From assembly GCF_040361435.1 (NCBI RefSeq), contig NZ_APNL01000011.1, forward strand, positions 1 to 64,000: a stretch of DNA of 64,000 nt, given 5' to 3'. The notes below the pieces were generated by a model, which was not told where the DNA came from, searched no databases, and worked only from the letters and a program-made list of their open reading frames with translations. Positions 34,048 to 43,389 of the stretch are shown piece after piece. The stretch comes from Salinisphaera sp002433465 (GTDB lineage: Bacteria; Pseudomonadota; Gammaproteobacteria; Nevskiales; Salinisphaeraceae). The first letter of the stretch is position 1. Every line of letters begins with the position of its first letter. The position numbers and the translations under genes are program-made.

Positions 34048-34725
34048 ATGAGCGAAACAACCGCCCAAACACTGATTCATCCGGCCCATGCCGAGCTGGT
34101 GCAGGCCGCGCGCGCCGAACGCCGTGCGCTGGTGCGGGCTCTGGCCATCGAAGCCGACTGGCGTTTCCACGACGGCCCCGAATGGGCCGCGCGTTACTGG
34201 GCAGCGTTCAGCGACCTGCGTCGTGATGTGGACAGCGCCCCGGAACTGCGCCTGGCTGCCGCCCTGGCACCGCGCAGCGGCTGGTCGCCGCTGGCGCCGG
34301 TGGAATCCGACCAGGCCCGGGCCATCTTTCGAGCCCTGCTGGCGGCGCTGCATCCGCAGGTCGCTCCGCGTGCAGCGGCGGCCGATATCCACGGGCTGTG
34401 GTCGCTCGCGGTGCGAGCCTATCGTGGCGGGGATGCGGGGCAGCTGCGCGAACTGCTGGGTCGGGCACAGCCGAATGCCTCGACGGCGCGTCTGCCGGCG
34501 GACATCGTCGCGCTGCGGCGTGAGCACGACCGCCTGGCCGAGGCACGCGCTGCCGTCGATCGCCGCCTGGCCGAACTGAGCCAGAGTTTTCCATTCAATC
34601 TGCGCGACCGGCTCGACGACGCCGACTGGGTGCGCCGCCAGCGTCTGGGGCTGCGCCAGGTGCTCGAATTCGCAGCCCCGCCGCGCCGTCGATCTGCGCA
34701 GGGGGATCGCCAGCAGGTATCCTGA
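34048..34725 (+). CDS. Unknown protein with degenerate J-domain-like segment
   Basis: I do not recognise this 225-residue protein. The central stretch FRALLAALHPQVAPRAAAADIHGLWSLAVRAYRGGDAGQLRELL resembles J-domain-like proteins in which an LHPD turn is followed by an AYRxGDxxxLxxL helix. Here the HPD triplet is HPQ (102-104), so DnaK stimulation is unlikely. A charged helical C-terminus (about 155-190) is probably a coiled coil. GGGAGAG eight bases before 34048 sets the start; a GTG at 34027 is possible. It lies 34 bases before the SprT-like gene and is probably co-transcribed with it. Confidence 0.6.
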   Translation: MSETTAQTLIHPAHAELVQAARAERRALVRALAIEADWRFHDGPEWAARYWAAFSDLRRDVDSAPELRLAAALAPRSGWSPLAPVESDQARAIFRALLAALHPQVAPRAAAADIHGLWSLAVRAYRGGDAGQLRELLGRAQPNASTARLPADIVALRREHDRLAEARAAVDRRLAELSQSFPFNLRDRLDDADWVRRQRLGLRQVLEFAAPPRRRSAQGDRQQVS

Positions 34726-34759
34726 GCGGCTTGCCGCAATTACGAATTGATGGTCGCCC

Positions 34760-35317
34760 ATGGCCCAGGCCCAACAGCATCGTCTCGATCTCGACAGCGA
34801 AGACCTGCACACGCGGGTCGCCGAGGAAACCCTGTACTGGATCGAACGCGCTCGTGAAATTACGGGCGCCAGCGCACGCCGGCTGCCGGTGCCGGCCGTG
34901 GCTTTCGACCTGCGCGGGCGGGCCGCCGGCCAGGCGATATTCGCGCGTCGCAGCCGCGACTGCCGCATACGGATCAACGCCGCGCTGCTGGCCTCGCATC
35001 CCCGGGAGATGATTGCCGAAACCGTACCCCACGAAGTCGCCCACGTGGTGATCTATCGGCTCTACGGCCGCCGTGCCCGTCCGCACGGCAAGGAATGGAA
35101 AGCGCTCATGCGGGCCTTCGGCGTTGACCCGGCGCCGTGTCATACGCTGCCCACCGAACCCGTGCGCCAGCTCAAGCGCTTTCGCTATGCATGCGGCTGC
35201 GACGAACCGGCCTTTCTCACCAGCATCCGTCACAAGCGCGCCCAGAAGGGCACCGATTATGTGTGTCGCGTTTGTGGGGAAAAACTGCGGTTTGCCGACG
35301 AGGGGGCGGGTTCGTAG
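34760..35317 (+). CDS. SprT-like zinc metalloprotease
   Basis: This 185-residue protein carries the SprT signature: HEVAH (91-95) gives two zinc-binding His and the catalytic Glu, and HGKEW (His109) gives the third ligand. A C-terminal zinc-ribbon-type part contains YACGC and CRVCG. Length and order agree with SprT/YcgR-type small SprT proteins, relatives of Spartan, which cuts DNA-protein crosslinks; the bacterial function is not established. It follows the J-like gene closely. The stop at 35317 is followed by a long non-coding stretch. Confidence 0.85.
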   Translation: MAQAQQHRLDLDSEDLHTRVAEETLYWIERAREITGASARRLPVPAVAFDLRGRAAGQAIFARRSRDCRIRINAALLASHPREMIAETVPHEVAHVVIYRLYGRRARPHGKEWKALMRAFGVDPAPCHTLPTEPVRQLKRFRYACGCDEPAFLTSIRHKRAQKGTDYVCRVCGEKLRFADEGAGS

Positions 35318-35663
35318 CGATTAGTGGATGGCGCCTAGCTTTCAACCTGAACCGCTCGTTTTTCGGATGAACTGTGCGGGTGAATTCTGGCTTGGGGTTT
35401 CGCGCTGCTGTGCGAGTGACTTTCACTTGCTTGTCCAGGTAAGTAACCAAAGCAAAGGACACCCTGTCTTGCGCCGATGCTGCGCATCGGTTCCCTGCGC
35501 GGCTCCGTCCGAACGCGGGCCAGCTGGAAACTCGCTTCGCTCAGACATCCGGCTGGCCCTAGGCAATTAACAAGGCCGCGATCGCCTCCGCTGCTCGGCG
35601 CTACGCCCAAGGGACCCAAATACAGCCAAGCTCGCTAACGCTCGCTCAAGGTTGCGTCTGTGG
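35318..35663. repeat. Intergenic region with repeat-like character
   Basis: These 346 bases carry no credible gene: the frames are short, basic and composed like shadows. A palindrome CCGATGC-TGC-GCATCGG lies at 35474-35490, and alternating short motifs such as GCTCGCTAACGCTCGCTC lie near 35630. The composition (CTTGCTTGTCCAGGTAAGTAA, GCAAAGGACACCC) differs from nearby coding sequence and looks like a dispersed non-coding repeat, but I find no second copy in the window. It separates two convergent genes. Confidence 0.4.
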
Positions 35664-36557
35664 TTAATTGTCCGCCTGCGCCAAGGACTGGCGCCCCGCC
35701 CAGTCGCGGGCGAACTGCTCGGCGGTACGCCCGCTGCGGGTGCCACGTGCCAGCGCCCACTGCAGGGCGGCCCGTTCCCAGGGCGCGTCGACGCCGATTT
35801 CGGCATCGATACCGTGCGCGGCCAGATGCTTGACCGCGATGGCGAGATAATTCGCCTGGTCGAACGGATAGAACGACAGCCACAGGCCGAAGCGTTCCGA
35901 CAGCGAGATCTTTTCCTCGACTGCTTCGCCGTGGTGTATCTCGCCGTCGATTTGCTGCGCGGCCTGATTCTCGGGCTGGAACTCCGGCAGCAGGTGGCGC
36001 CGGTTCGAGGTCGCATAGATCAGCACGTTATCCGGCGCGGCGGCGAGCGAACCGTCGAGCACGGCCTTGAGCGCCTTGTAGCTGCCGTCACCGGCTTCGA
36101 ACGACAGATCATCCGAGAAGACGATGAATTTCTCCGGTCGCTCGGCCAGGGTAGCCACGAGGTCGGGCAGATCGACCAGGCGATGTGCGGGTACTTCGAC
36201 CACGCGCAGGCCGTCGTCGACGAAGGCGGGCAGCAATGCCTTGACCAGCGATGACTTGCCCGAGCCACGCGAACCCCAGAGCAGGGCGTTATTGGCGGGT
36301 AGGCCGGCCACGAACTGGCGGGTATTGGCCAGCAGGCGCTGTTTCTGGGTGTCGATACCGTGCAGCCGATCCAGCGGCAGCGCCTGCGGTGCATCGATGG
36401 CCTGGAGGCGGCCGTCGTCGCGCCAGCGAAACGCATGCGCCGACCAGTCGATATCCGCGCCGACCGCGCGGCGCGCATCGGCAAGCTGTGCTTCCTGTGT
36501 ATCGGCAATACGCTCGAGCTGGGCCGCGATCCGGCCGAGGATGTCTGTATCTGGCAT
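35664..36557 (-). CDS. DUF815 AAA-type ATPase
   Basis: A 297-residue ATP-binding protein of the DUF815 family. Walker A is GSRGSGKSS (95-103) and the Walker B-like block is FIVFSDDLSF. IYATSNRRHLLPE resembles a sensor 1 motif, followed by LSERFGLWLSFYPFDQANYLAI and the conserved WALARGTRSGRTAEQFARDW near the end. The family resembles DnaC/AAA loaders in layout, but its function is unknown. The ribosome site before 36557 is poor. No partner gene is fused or overlapping. Confidence 0.84.
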   Translation of the reverse strand: MPDTDILGRIAAQLERIADTQEAQLADARRAVGADIDWSAHAFRWRDDGRLQAIDAPQALPLDRLHGIDTQKQRLLANTRQFVAGLPANNALLWGSRGSGKSSLVKALLPAFVDDGLRVVEVPAHRLVDLPDLVATLAERPEKFIVFSDDLSFEAGDGSYKALKAVLDGSLAAAPDNVLIYATSNRRHLLPEFQPENQAAQQIDGEIHHGEAVEEKISLSERFGLWLSFYPFDQANYLAIAVKHLAAHGIDAEIGVDAPWERAALQWALARGTRSGRTAEQFARDWAGRQSLAQADN

Positions 36558-36661
36558 GCGCTGCAGTCTATGGCAGCCGGCCCGTTTCGTGAAGCCGGCA
36601 GGCCATGGGCAGGGTCAATCGGCGCGCCGCGGCCACCCGCCGGGCGGCCGGGCGTATTGCG

Positions 36662-37843
36662 TCAGGGCTGCATCACCACCTTGATGCAGTTGTCACGCCG
36701 GGCCTGGAACATCTCATAGGCCTCCGGGGCCTGATCCAGACGCATGCGGTGGGTGATCACGAAGCTCGGGTCGATATCGCCGCGCTCGACGTGATCCATC
36801 AACGGCTTGAGATAGTGCTGCACATGGGTCTGGCCGGTCTTGATCGTGAGTGCCTTGTTCATCAAAGCGCCGACCGGGATCTTGTCGGCAATACCGCCAT
36901 AGACCCCGGGAATGGATACCGTGCCTGCCTTGCGACAGGCCATGATCGCCTGGCGCAGCACGACCGGCCGTGCCGTTTCCATCTGCAGGCTTTGCTTGAT
37001 GTTGTCGTACCAGTATTCGAGACCCACGCCGTGGGCTTCCAGGCCGACCGCATCCACGCAGATATCCGGCCCACGGCCGGCAGTCATGTCGCGTAGTGCT
37101 TCAACCAGCTGCAACGTATTGCCGACTTCACGCGGGTTGAGTGTTTCGGCGCCGTGCTGGGTTGCTGCCATATCGAGGCGTTCGTCGACGGTATCGATGG
37201 CGATCACGCGTGCCGCGCCCAGCATTTTCGCGCTGGCGATGGCGAACTGGCCCACCGGGCCACAGCCCCAGATGGCGACGGTATCGCCGGGCTGCATATC
37301 GCACTGGGCGATGGCCTGATAGCCGGTCGGAAAGATATCGGTCAGAAACAGGGCCTGCTCGTCAGATACGGAATCCGGCACGACCATCGGGCCGACATCG
37401 GCATAGGGCACACGCACATACTCGGCCTGGCCACCGGCATAGCCACCCAGGATATGCGTATAGCCGAACAGCCCCGAGGGCGATTGGCCCCACATCTTCT
37501 CGGCCACACCGGCGTTCGGGTTGGAGTTGTCGCACAGCGAGTGGTAACCGCTGTCGCAGAAGAAGCAGTGGCCGCAGGCGATGGTGAACGGCACGACCAC
37601 GCGATTGCCAATCGATAGGTTGGTGACCGCCGAGCCGAGCTCGACGACCTCGCCCATGAACTCGTGGCCGACGATATCGCCGGCCTGCATGCCCGGCATG
37701 AAGCCGCCGTAGAGATGCAGGTCGGAGCCGCAGATCGCGGTCGAGGTGACCTTGATGATGGCGTCGCGCGGATTGAGAATCTGCGGGTCGGCCACGTTAT
37801 CCACGCGCATGTCCTGCGCGCCGTGCCAGCATACGGCTTTCAT
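36662..37843 (-). CDS. Zinc-dependent alcohol dehydrogenase (glutathione-independent formaldehyde dehydrogenase-like)
   Basis: A 393-residue medium-chain dehydrogenase. The catalytic zinc site is built from CGSDLHLYGG and GHEFMGEV. The structural zinc site CGHCFFCDSGYHSLC has the four-Cys pattern. The cofactor fold has AIWGCGPVGQFAIASAKMLGAARVIAIDTVDERLDMA with an Asp after beta-2, favouring NAD. The inserted stretch DAVGLEAHGVGLEYWYDNIKQ and overall length resemble glutathione-independent formaldehyde dehydrogenases and YdjJ-like enzymes. The start overlaps the stop of the SRPBCC gene as ATGA, so the two are co-translated. The natural substrate is open. Confidence 0.85.
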   Translation of the reverse strand: MKAVCWHGAQDMRVDNVADPQILNPRDAIIKVTSTAICGSDLHLYGGFMPGMQAGDIVGHEFMGEVVELGSAVTNLSIGNRVVVPFTIACGHCFFCDSGYHSLCDNSNPNAGVAEKMWGQSPSGLFGYTHILGGYAGGQAEYVRVPYADVGPMVVPDSVSDEQALFLTDIFPTGYQAIAQCDMQPGDTVAIWGCGPVGQFAIASAKMLGAARVIAIDTVDERLDMAATQHGAETLNPREVGNTLQLVEALRDMTAGRGPDICVDAVGLEAHGVGLEYWYDNIKQSLQMETARPVVLRQAIMACRKAGTVSIPGVYGGIADKIPVGALMNKALTIKTGQTHVQHYLKPLMDHVERGDIDPSFVITHRMRLDQAPEAYEMFQARRDNCIKVVMQP

Positions 37844-38595
37844 CGTGCGACTCCTTCGTGGGCCGAGGCATGAATGGCACCGGTCGGTACTTCGCCGGCC
37901 TCCATCACCTGCTTGAAGTGGCGTAGATCCTCGCGCACGGCTTCGCGCGACAGCGCATTAACGAAATTCAGCGGCGCCGCCGCCAGCAAGCCGTGCGGCA
38001 GTTCGTAGCGCAGGTTGAGTTCCACCTGCGTGCCGCGGCCGGCGGGCGCCGGGGCAAAACGGATCTCGCCGGTCTGGGGTACGTCCGACCCTTCGACACT
38101 GCGCCAGGCGATGCGCTCGCCGGGCACGTCCTCGACGATTTCAGCCTCCCATTCGTAGGTGCCGCCCAGCGGTGTCTCGGCCTGCCAGCGCGAGCGACCG
38201 TCGGGCAGGTTATCTACCGCGGTAATGGCGGTCATGATCCCGGGCAGACGGGTGAAATCGCGCCAGAACGCATACAGCTCTTCGCGCGAACGGGCGATGG
38301 TGATGCTGGCCGAGAGATCCAGCGGGCCCGTGCGATGGCCGGTCAATGTACGTTCGGCGCCGCGTGCGAGGGCGCGACCGGTACCTTTGAGCCCGCGCCC
38401 GGTGGAGGCGCGATAGGCCAGATAGCCGCTGAAGGCGCCGAGCACCAGGCCCGATAACCCGCCGCGTCGCATGCCGACCATGAGCGAACCCACGCTGGCT
38501 GCCAGGGCGAGGGCGCGCTGTTTTTCGCGCTCGCGCGCGCTGTCCAGCTCGGTGTTGTCGTCGTTGCGAGGGTCGATCGGTCGGTATGGGGTCAT
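37840..38595 (-). CDS. SRPBCC-family protein with N-terminal membrane-like segment
   Basis: A protein of 251 residues. The first third has weakly hydrophobic glycine-rich helices (GSLMVGMRRGGLSGLVLGAFSGYLAY). Residues from about 95 form an SRPBCC/cyclase-like domain: ITIARSREELYAFWRDFTRLPGIMTAITAVDNLPDGRSRWQAE, GGTYEWEAEIVEDVPGERIAWRSVEGSDVPQTGEIRF. Such domains bind hydrophobic ligands. It is translationally linked to the zinc dehydrogenase downstream. This is the second SRPBCC-plus-oxidoreductase pairing in the window, after the fusion at 29141. Confidence 0.8.
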   Translation of the reverse strand: MTPYRPIDPRNDDNTELDSAREREKQRALALAASVGSLMVGMRRGGLSGLVLGAFSGYLAYRASTGRGLKGTGRALARGAERTLTGHRTGPLDLSASITIARSREELYAFWRDFTRLPGIMTAITAVDNLPDGRSRWQAETPLGGTYEWEAEIVEDVPGERIAWRSVEGSDVPQTGEIRFAPAPAGRGTQVELNLRYELPHGLLAAAPLNFVNALSREAVREDLRHFKQVMEAGEVPTGAIHASAHEGVAR

Positions 38596-38832
38596 GCGTG
38601 CGCTCCGTACTCTAGGCGACCTTCAATGTAGCGCGCCGGGCAGGGCCGCGCGTCGGTGGAAGTCCTGACATGATTTCAGCGTTGCCGGGGGTACACTCGA
38701 CAAGGGTTCGACCGGATCGCGAGATGCCGGTCAAGCCACTTGAATACGCCGGGTGCGGATGGCCGCGCCCCGGATCGGGACACGGCCGGCAGACGCTGCA
38801 AAGGTCGTGAGCCAGCTGCCTCGGGAGAGATT

Positions 38833-39042
38833 ATGAGTACGGGATTCGAACGCCGGAACGCACGCCCGCTTACCCCATCGCGCGTGGTGGATGAAGTCTG
38901 TCGTCACCCGGTAATTACCGGCGCGGCGGTTGTTGGCGCGGCGGTCGTGCTCGGCGCGCTCTTGCACTATGGCCCGCAACCGCGCAAACGGCGCTCGCTT
39001 TTCGAACGCGTTAGGGCCTCGCTGCGCTCATTGTTCGACTGA
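38833..39042 (+). CDS. Small single-pass membrane protein
   Basis: A 69-residue protein with GGGAGAG before its ATG. A positively charged N-terminus leads into one hydrophobic helix (PVITGAAVVGAAVVLGALL), followed by a basic C-terminus (RKRRSLFERVRASLRSLF) that could form an amphipathic helix. No family is recognised. It is divergent from the SRPBCC-dehydrogenase pair, with 237 bases between for both promoters, and is followed at once by a strong terminator. Confidence 0.65.
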   Translation: MSTGFERRNARPLTPSRVVDEVCRHPVITGAAVVGAAVVLGALLHYGPQPRKRRSLFERVRASLRSLFD

Positions 39043-39074
39043 ACGCGCCGCGCCGGGTATTTGATTCCGGCCAT

Positions 39075-39112
39075 AAAAAAGCCCCGATCGATCGCCGACC
39101 GGGGCTTTTTTT
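39075..39112. terminator. Two-way rho-independent terminator
   Basis: Arms AAAAAAGCCCCG and CGGGGCTTTTTTT flank a 13-base loop. A-tract on one side and T7 on the other serve both the small membrane gene and the convergent ettA. Confidence 0.9.
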
Positions 39113-39136
39113 CGTGCGGTTCAGGCAGCGCGGCGA

Positions 39137-40798
<1,662 letters not shown>

Positions 40799-40889
40799 GG
40801 TTTCGCGAGCCTGTGTCAAAGGGTCGTCAGTGTAAGCCAACACGCGCCTCGACTGAATGGCTATCGCGTCCCGCACGAGCGCAAACGAT

Positions 40890-40917
40890 GATCCGGAAAA
40901 TATCGTTATTCCGGATC
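40890..40917. promoter_or_regulatory. 28-base palindrome in the ettA-cysH divergent region
   Basis: Arms GATCCGGAA and TTCCGGATC pair perfectly across a ten-base AT-rich centre. It lies 92 bases before ettA and 123 bases before cysH. The spacing and symmetry look like a dimer operator and not a terminator, since no T-run follows. The regulator is unknown; it does not resemble a standard CysB site. Confidence 0.55.
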
Positions 40918-41039
40918 AGTCTAAGAGTGCGTCTTTAAAATAACGTATTCGCGCTTATCATAGGCGTCATTCAAGGTAGCGCGATGCGAGGGTTCGCTCG
41001 TCGGCGTCGCGCATGAAGCAATTCAAACGAGGTAGCAGC

Positions 41040-41669
41040 ATGCAAGTCGATGTCGCCAACGCCAATGCCGAACTCGCCGGCAAGCATCCGAAGGAAATCG
41101 TTGAATGGGCGGTCGGCCTCGGTGGCAAGACCATCGTGACCACCAACTTCGGCCCGGAAGAGGCGGTGATCCTGCATCTGGCAACCCAGGTTCAGCCCGA
41201 CATGGACGTGGTCTGGATCGACTCCGGCTACGCCACGCGCAAGACCTATCTGTTCGCCGAGAAGCTCATCGAAGACCTCAAGCTGAACGTGCACGTGTTC
41301 AACCCGCTGTCTTCGGCCGCACGTCGTGATGCGCTGATGGGCATTCCGGACGTCGACGATCCGCAGCACGAAGAGTTCACCCGCCAGGTCAAGCTGGAGC
41401 CCTTCGGCCGTGCCATGCAGGCGATGGCGCCGGATGTGTGGCTGACCGCCGTGCGTCGCGACCAGACCGAGTTCCGCAAGAACATGGATATCGTCTCCCA
41501 GGACAAGCCGGGCGGCGTGGTCAAGGTCGCGCCGGTGCTCGAGTGGACCGCCGACGACATGGCGGCCTATCGCGAGAAGCATGGCCTGCCCAACGAGACC
41601 AACTACTACGATCCGACCAAGGTGCTGGGCAACCGCGAATGCGGCCTGCATAACCGCTTCACGGCCTGA
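41040..41669 (+). CDS. cysH: Phosphoadenosine phosphosulfate reductase family protein
   Basis: A 209-residue sulfonucleotide reductase that reduces activated sulfate to sulfite using thioredoxin. The PP-loop part reads TIVTTNFGPEEAVILHLATQVQPDMDVVWIDSGYATRKTY. LTAVRRDQTEFRKNM and VVKVAPVLEWT follow. The C-terminal ECGLH provides the catalytic Cys201. There is no CC pair of an iron-sulfur APS reductase, so PAPS is the likely substrate. It is shorter than E. coli CysH (about 240). GAGG before the ATG at 41040 sets the start. No other cys gene is adjacent. A strong terminator follows. Confidence 0.88.
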   Translation: MQVDVANANAELAGKHPKEIVEWAVGLGGKTIVTTNFGPEEAVILHLATQVQPDMDVVWIDSGYATRKTYLFAEKLIEDLKLNVHVFNPLSSAARRDALMGIPDVDDPQHEEFTRQVKLEPFGRAMQAMAPDVWLTAVRRDQTEFRKNMDIVSQDKPGGVVKVAPVLEWTADDMAAYREKHGLPNETNYYDPTKVLGNRECGLHNRFTA

Positions 41670-41696
41670 TCAGGTAACGGTTAGTCGAATCGCAAG

Positions 41697-41729
41697 GGCG
41701 CGCGGCTTCGGTCGCGCGCCTTTTTTTTT
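41697..41729 (+). terminator. Rho-independent terminator after cysH
   Basis: Arms GGCGCGCG and CGCGCGCC around an eight-base loop containing CTTCGG, followed by T9 (41721-41729). Confidence 0.92.
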
Positions 41730-41777
41730 GCCTGCACGAGGCGTGGAACGCCGTATCGTGCAGGCAGCGACGAAAAC

Positions 41778-42581
41778 TCAGCGCTGTTTCGCTGTGATCC
41801 GTTCAGGGCCTTTTTTCTCGGCGACCGTGAGCAGCGGACAGGTGCGGCAATAAACCGGCGGCTGCGTGGCCTTGAAGTACAGACAGCAGGTACGCCGAAA
41901 GCGCACGGTCTCGCCATCGGCCCGGCGGGTGGGCGCATACAGGAAACGCGCCAGTGGATTGACGGACCCGCCGAACAGGGCCGGCGGGGCGTCGATGAGA
42001 AAACCCCAGTCCGCATCGCGGCGCGCGATCGCCGCCGGTTCGGTGAAGTCGACCATACGGCGTTCATATAAGGAATAGACACGTACTGCCGTGTTTTCCC
42101 AGAGCATGCGCATGGGCACGCCGCTGACCTGGTGCAATACCGACCACAGCGGCGCGATGAGGCCGGCAAATACCTGGCCGACAAGCACGCTCCGGGCGCG
42201 ATCGCGCTGATTGGACGGCAAGGCCTGCGCATCGAGACGATGCAAAGGCAGGCAGGATGTCCAGCGCGTGCCGTCGTGGCTGGGGTCGATACGGCAGTTG
42301 TCGGCCGATATGTCCAGGCTGCGATTACAGGCGGACAGGGCATAGAGGCTCGCGCCCGTGATCAGGAAAGCCAGCCGTTTGGATAGCAGCGAGGCAGTGA
42401 CACGCCGCGACGGCGCGCCGATGACCGGGCCGAGTTCGTCGAGCAGCTGGCGACAGCGCGCCGCGTCGGTGAAATCAGCCACGCTCAATGTCGGCCGATC
42501 GAGGCGTGCGGCATCCACAAGCTGCAGCGACCCGGTCAGATATTGCCAGTCAGCCGCGCTGAAACTATTGGTCGCCGGCAT
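41778..42581 (-). CDS. FhuF-like siderophore-iron reductase
   Basis: A 267-residue protein of the FhuF family, cytoplasmic 2Fe-2S proteins that reduce ferric siderophores. The C-terminal cluster ligands are Cys232, Cys233, Cys245 and Cys248 in CCLYFKATQPPVYCRTCP. The gap between the second and third Cys is 11, against ten in E. coli FhuF. Upstream blocks RRVTASLLSKRLAFLI and LFGGSVNPLARFLY also fit. The start lies in the second copy of a 17-base tandem duplication (42568-42601), directly behind the ATPase gene. It is the last gene of the iron uptake operon. Confidence 0.85.
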   Translation of the reverse strand: MPATNSFSAADWQYLTGSLQLVDAARLDRPTLSVADFTDAARCRQLLDELGPVIGAPSRRVTASLLSKRLAFLITGASLYALSACNRSLDISADNCRIDPSHDGTRWTSCLPLHRLDAQALPSNQRDRARSVLVGQVFAGLIAPLWSVLHQVSGVPMRMLWENTAVRVYSLYERRMVDFTEPAAIARRDADWGFLIDAPPALFGGSVNPLARFLYAPTRRADGETVRFRRTCCLYFKATQPPVYCRTCPLLTVAEKKGPERITAKQR

Positions 42582-42601
42582 CATTTGGTCGCCGGCATCA
42601 T
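42568..42601 (-). repeat. 17-base tandem duplication over the fhuF start
   Basis: Read on the minus strand, ATGATGCCGGCGACCAA occurs twice in direct succession (42601-42585 and 42584-42568). The first copy overlaps the ATPase stop as ATGA, the junction used throughout this operon. A reading frame opened there stops after six codons at a TGA that overlaps the ATGATG of the second copy. The duplication is not a multiple of three, so translation must restart at the second copy. Confidence 0.9.
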
Positions 42602-43389
42602 GAAGACGGGGCGCGGCCGAAAGGAATACACAACGGCACGCCGAAGAACGGGTCGGCAATGACACGGCAGTCGAGTTCGAAAACCTCGCGTACATTGACC
42701 TCGGTAACCACGTCATCGGGCGTACCCTGGGCATGAATACGCCCATGCTTGAGTGCCACCATGTGATCAGCATAGCGGCAGGCCAGATTGAGATCGTGCA
42801 GAACCAGAACGATCGTCTTGCCGGCATCGCGATTGAGCGCCTTGAGCAGATCCAGCACCTCCAGCTGGTGGGTGAGATCGAGAAAGGACGTCGGCTCATC
42901 GAGCAGCATGAGCGGCGTATCCTGGGCCACGGCCATGGCAATCCAGGCGCGCTGGCGCTGGCCACCGGACAACGAATCCACGGGGCGATCCGCCAGCGTC
43001 AGCAGGTCGGTGCGCGCCAGTGCGTCGTCCACACAGGCCTCGTCGCGCTCTGACCACTGGGAAAGCCAGCTCTGATGCGGATGGCGGCCGAGCGCGACCA
43101 GTTGACGGACGCTTAAGCCTTCGGGTGCGACCGGCTGTTGCGGGAGCAGCGACAACGTACGGGCGACGGCTTGCGTGGGCTGATGGTGGATGTCTGCGCC
43201 ATCAAGCAGAACCTCCCCGCTCCAGGGGGCGAGCAGCCGGGCAAGCGTTTTCAACAGCGTGCTCTTGCCGCAGCCATTGCTGCCGATCAGAACCGACAGT
43301 TGTCCTTCCGGCAGCGTCAACGTCAGTTCGCGCAGGATCGCTTCGCGCTGATAGCCGGCCGTGATATGCGTTGCCGAAAGCTGCGTCAT
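42598..43389 (-). CDS. Siderophore ABC transporter ATPase (FhuC/FecE-like)
   Basis: A cytoplasmic ATPase of 263 residues. Walker A is GSNGCGKST (36-44), the signature is LSGGQRQRAWIA, Walker B is LMLLDEPTSFLD and the H-loop is VLHDLNLACRYAD. Sequence flavour (LLPQQPVAPEGLSVRQLVALGRHPHQSW) is that of iron-siderophore importers. The start overlaps the upstream permease stop as ATGA. The long frame upstream in this phase is a shadow of the permease gene. Confidence 0.92.
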   Translation of the reverse strand: MTQLSATHITAGYQREAILRELTLTLPEGQLSVLIGSNGCGKSTLLKTLARLLAPWSGEVLLDGADIHHQPTQAVARTLSLLPQQPVAPEGLSVRQLVALGRHPHQSWLSQWSERDEACVDDALARTDLLTLADRPVDSLSGGQRQRAWIAMAVAQDTPLMLLDEPTSFLDLTHQLEVLDLLKALNRDAGKTIVLVLHDLNLACRYADHMVALKHGRIHAQGTPDDVVTEVNVREVFELDCRVIADPFFGVPLCIPFGRAPSS

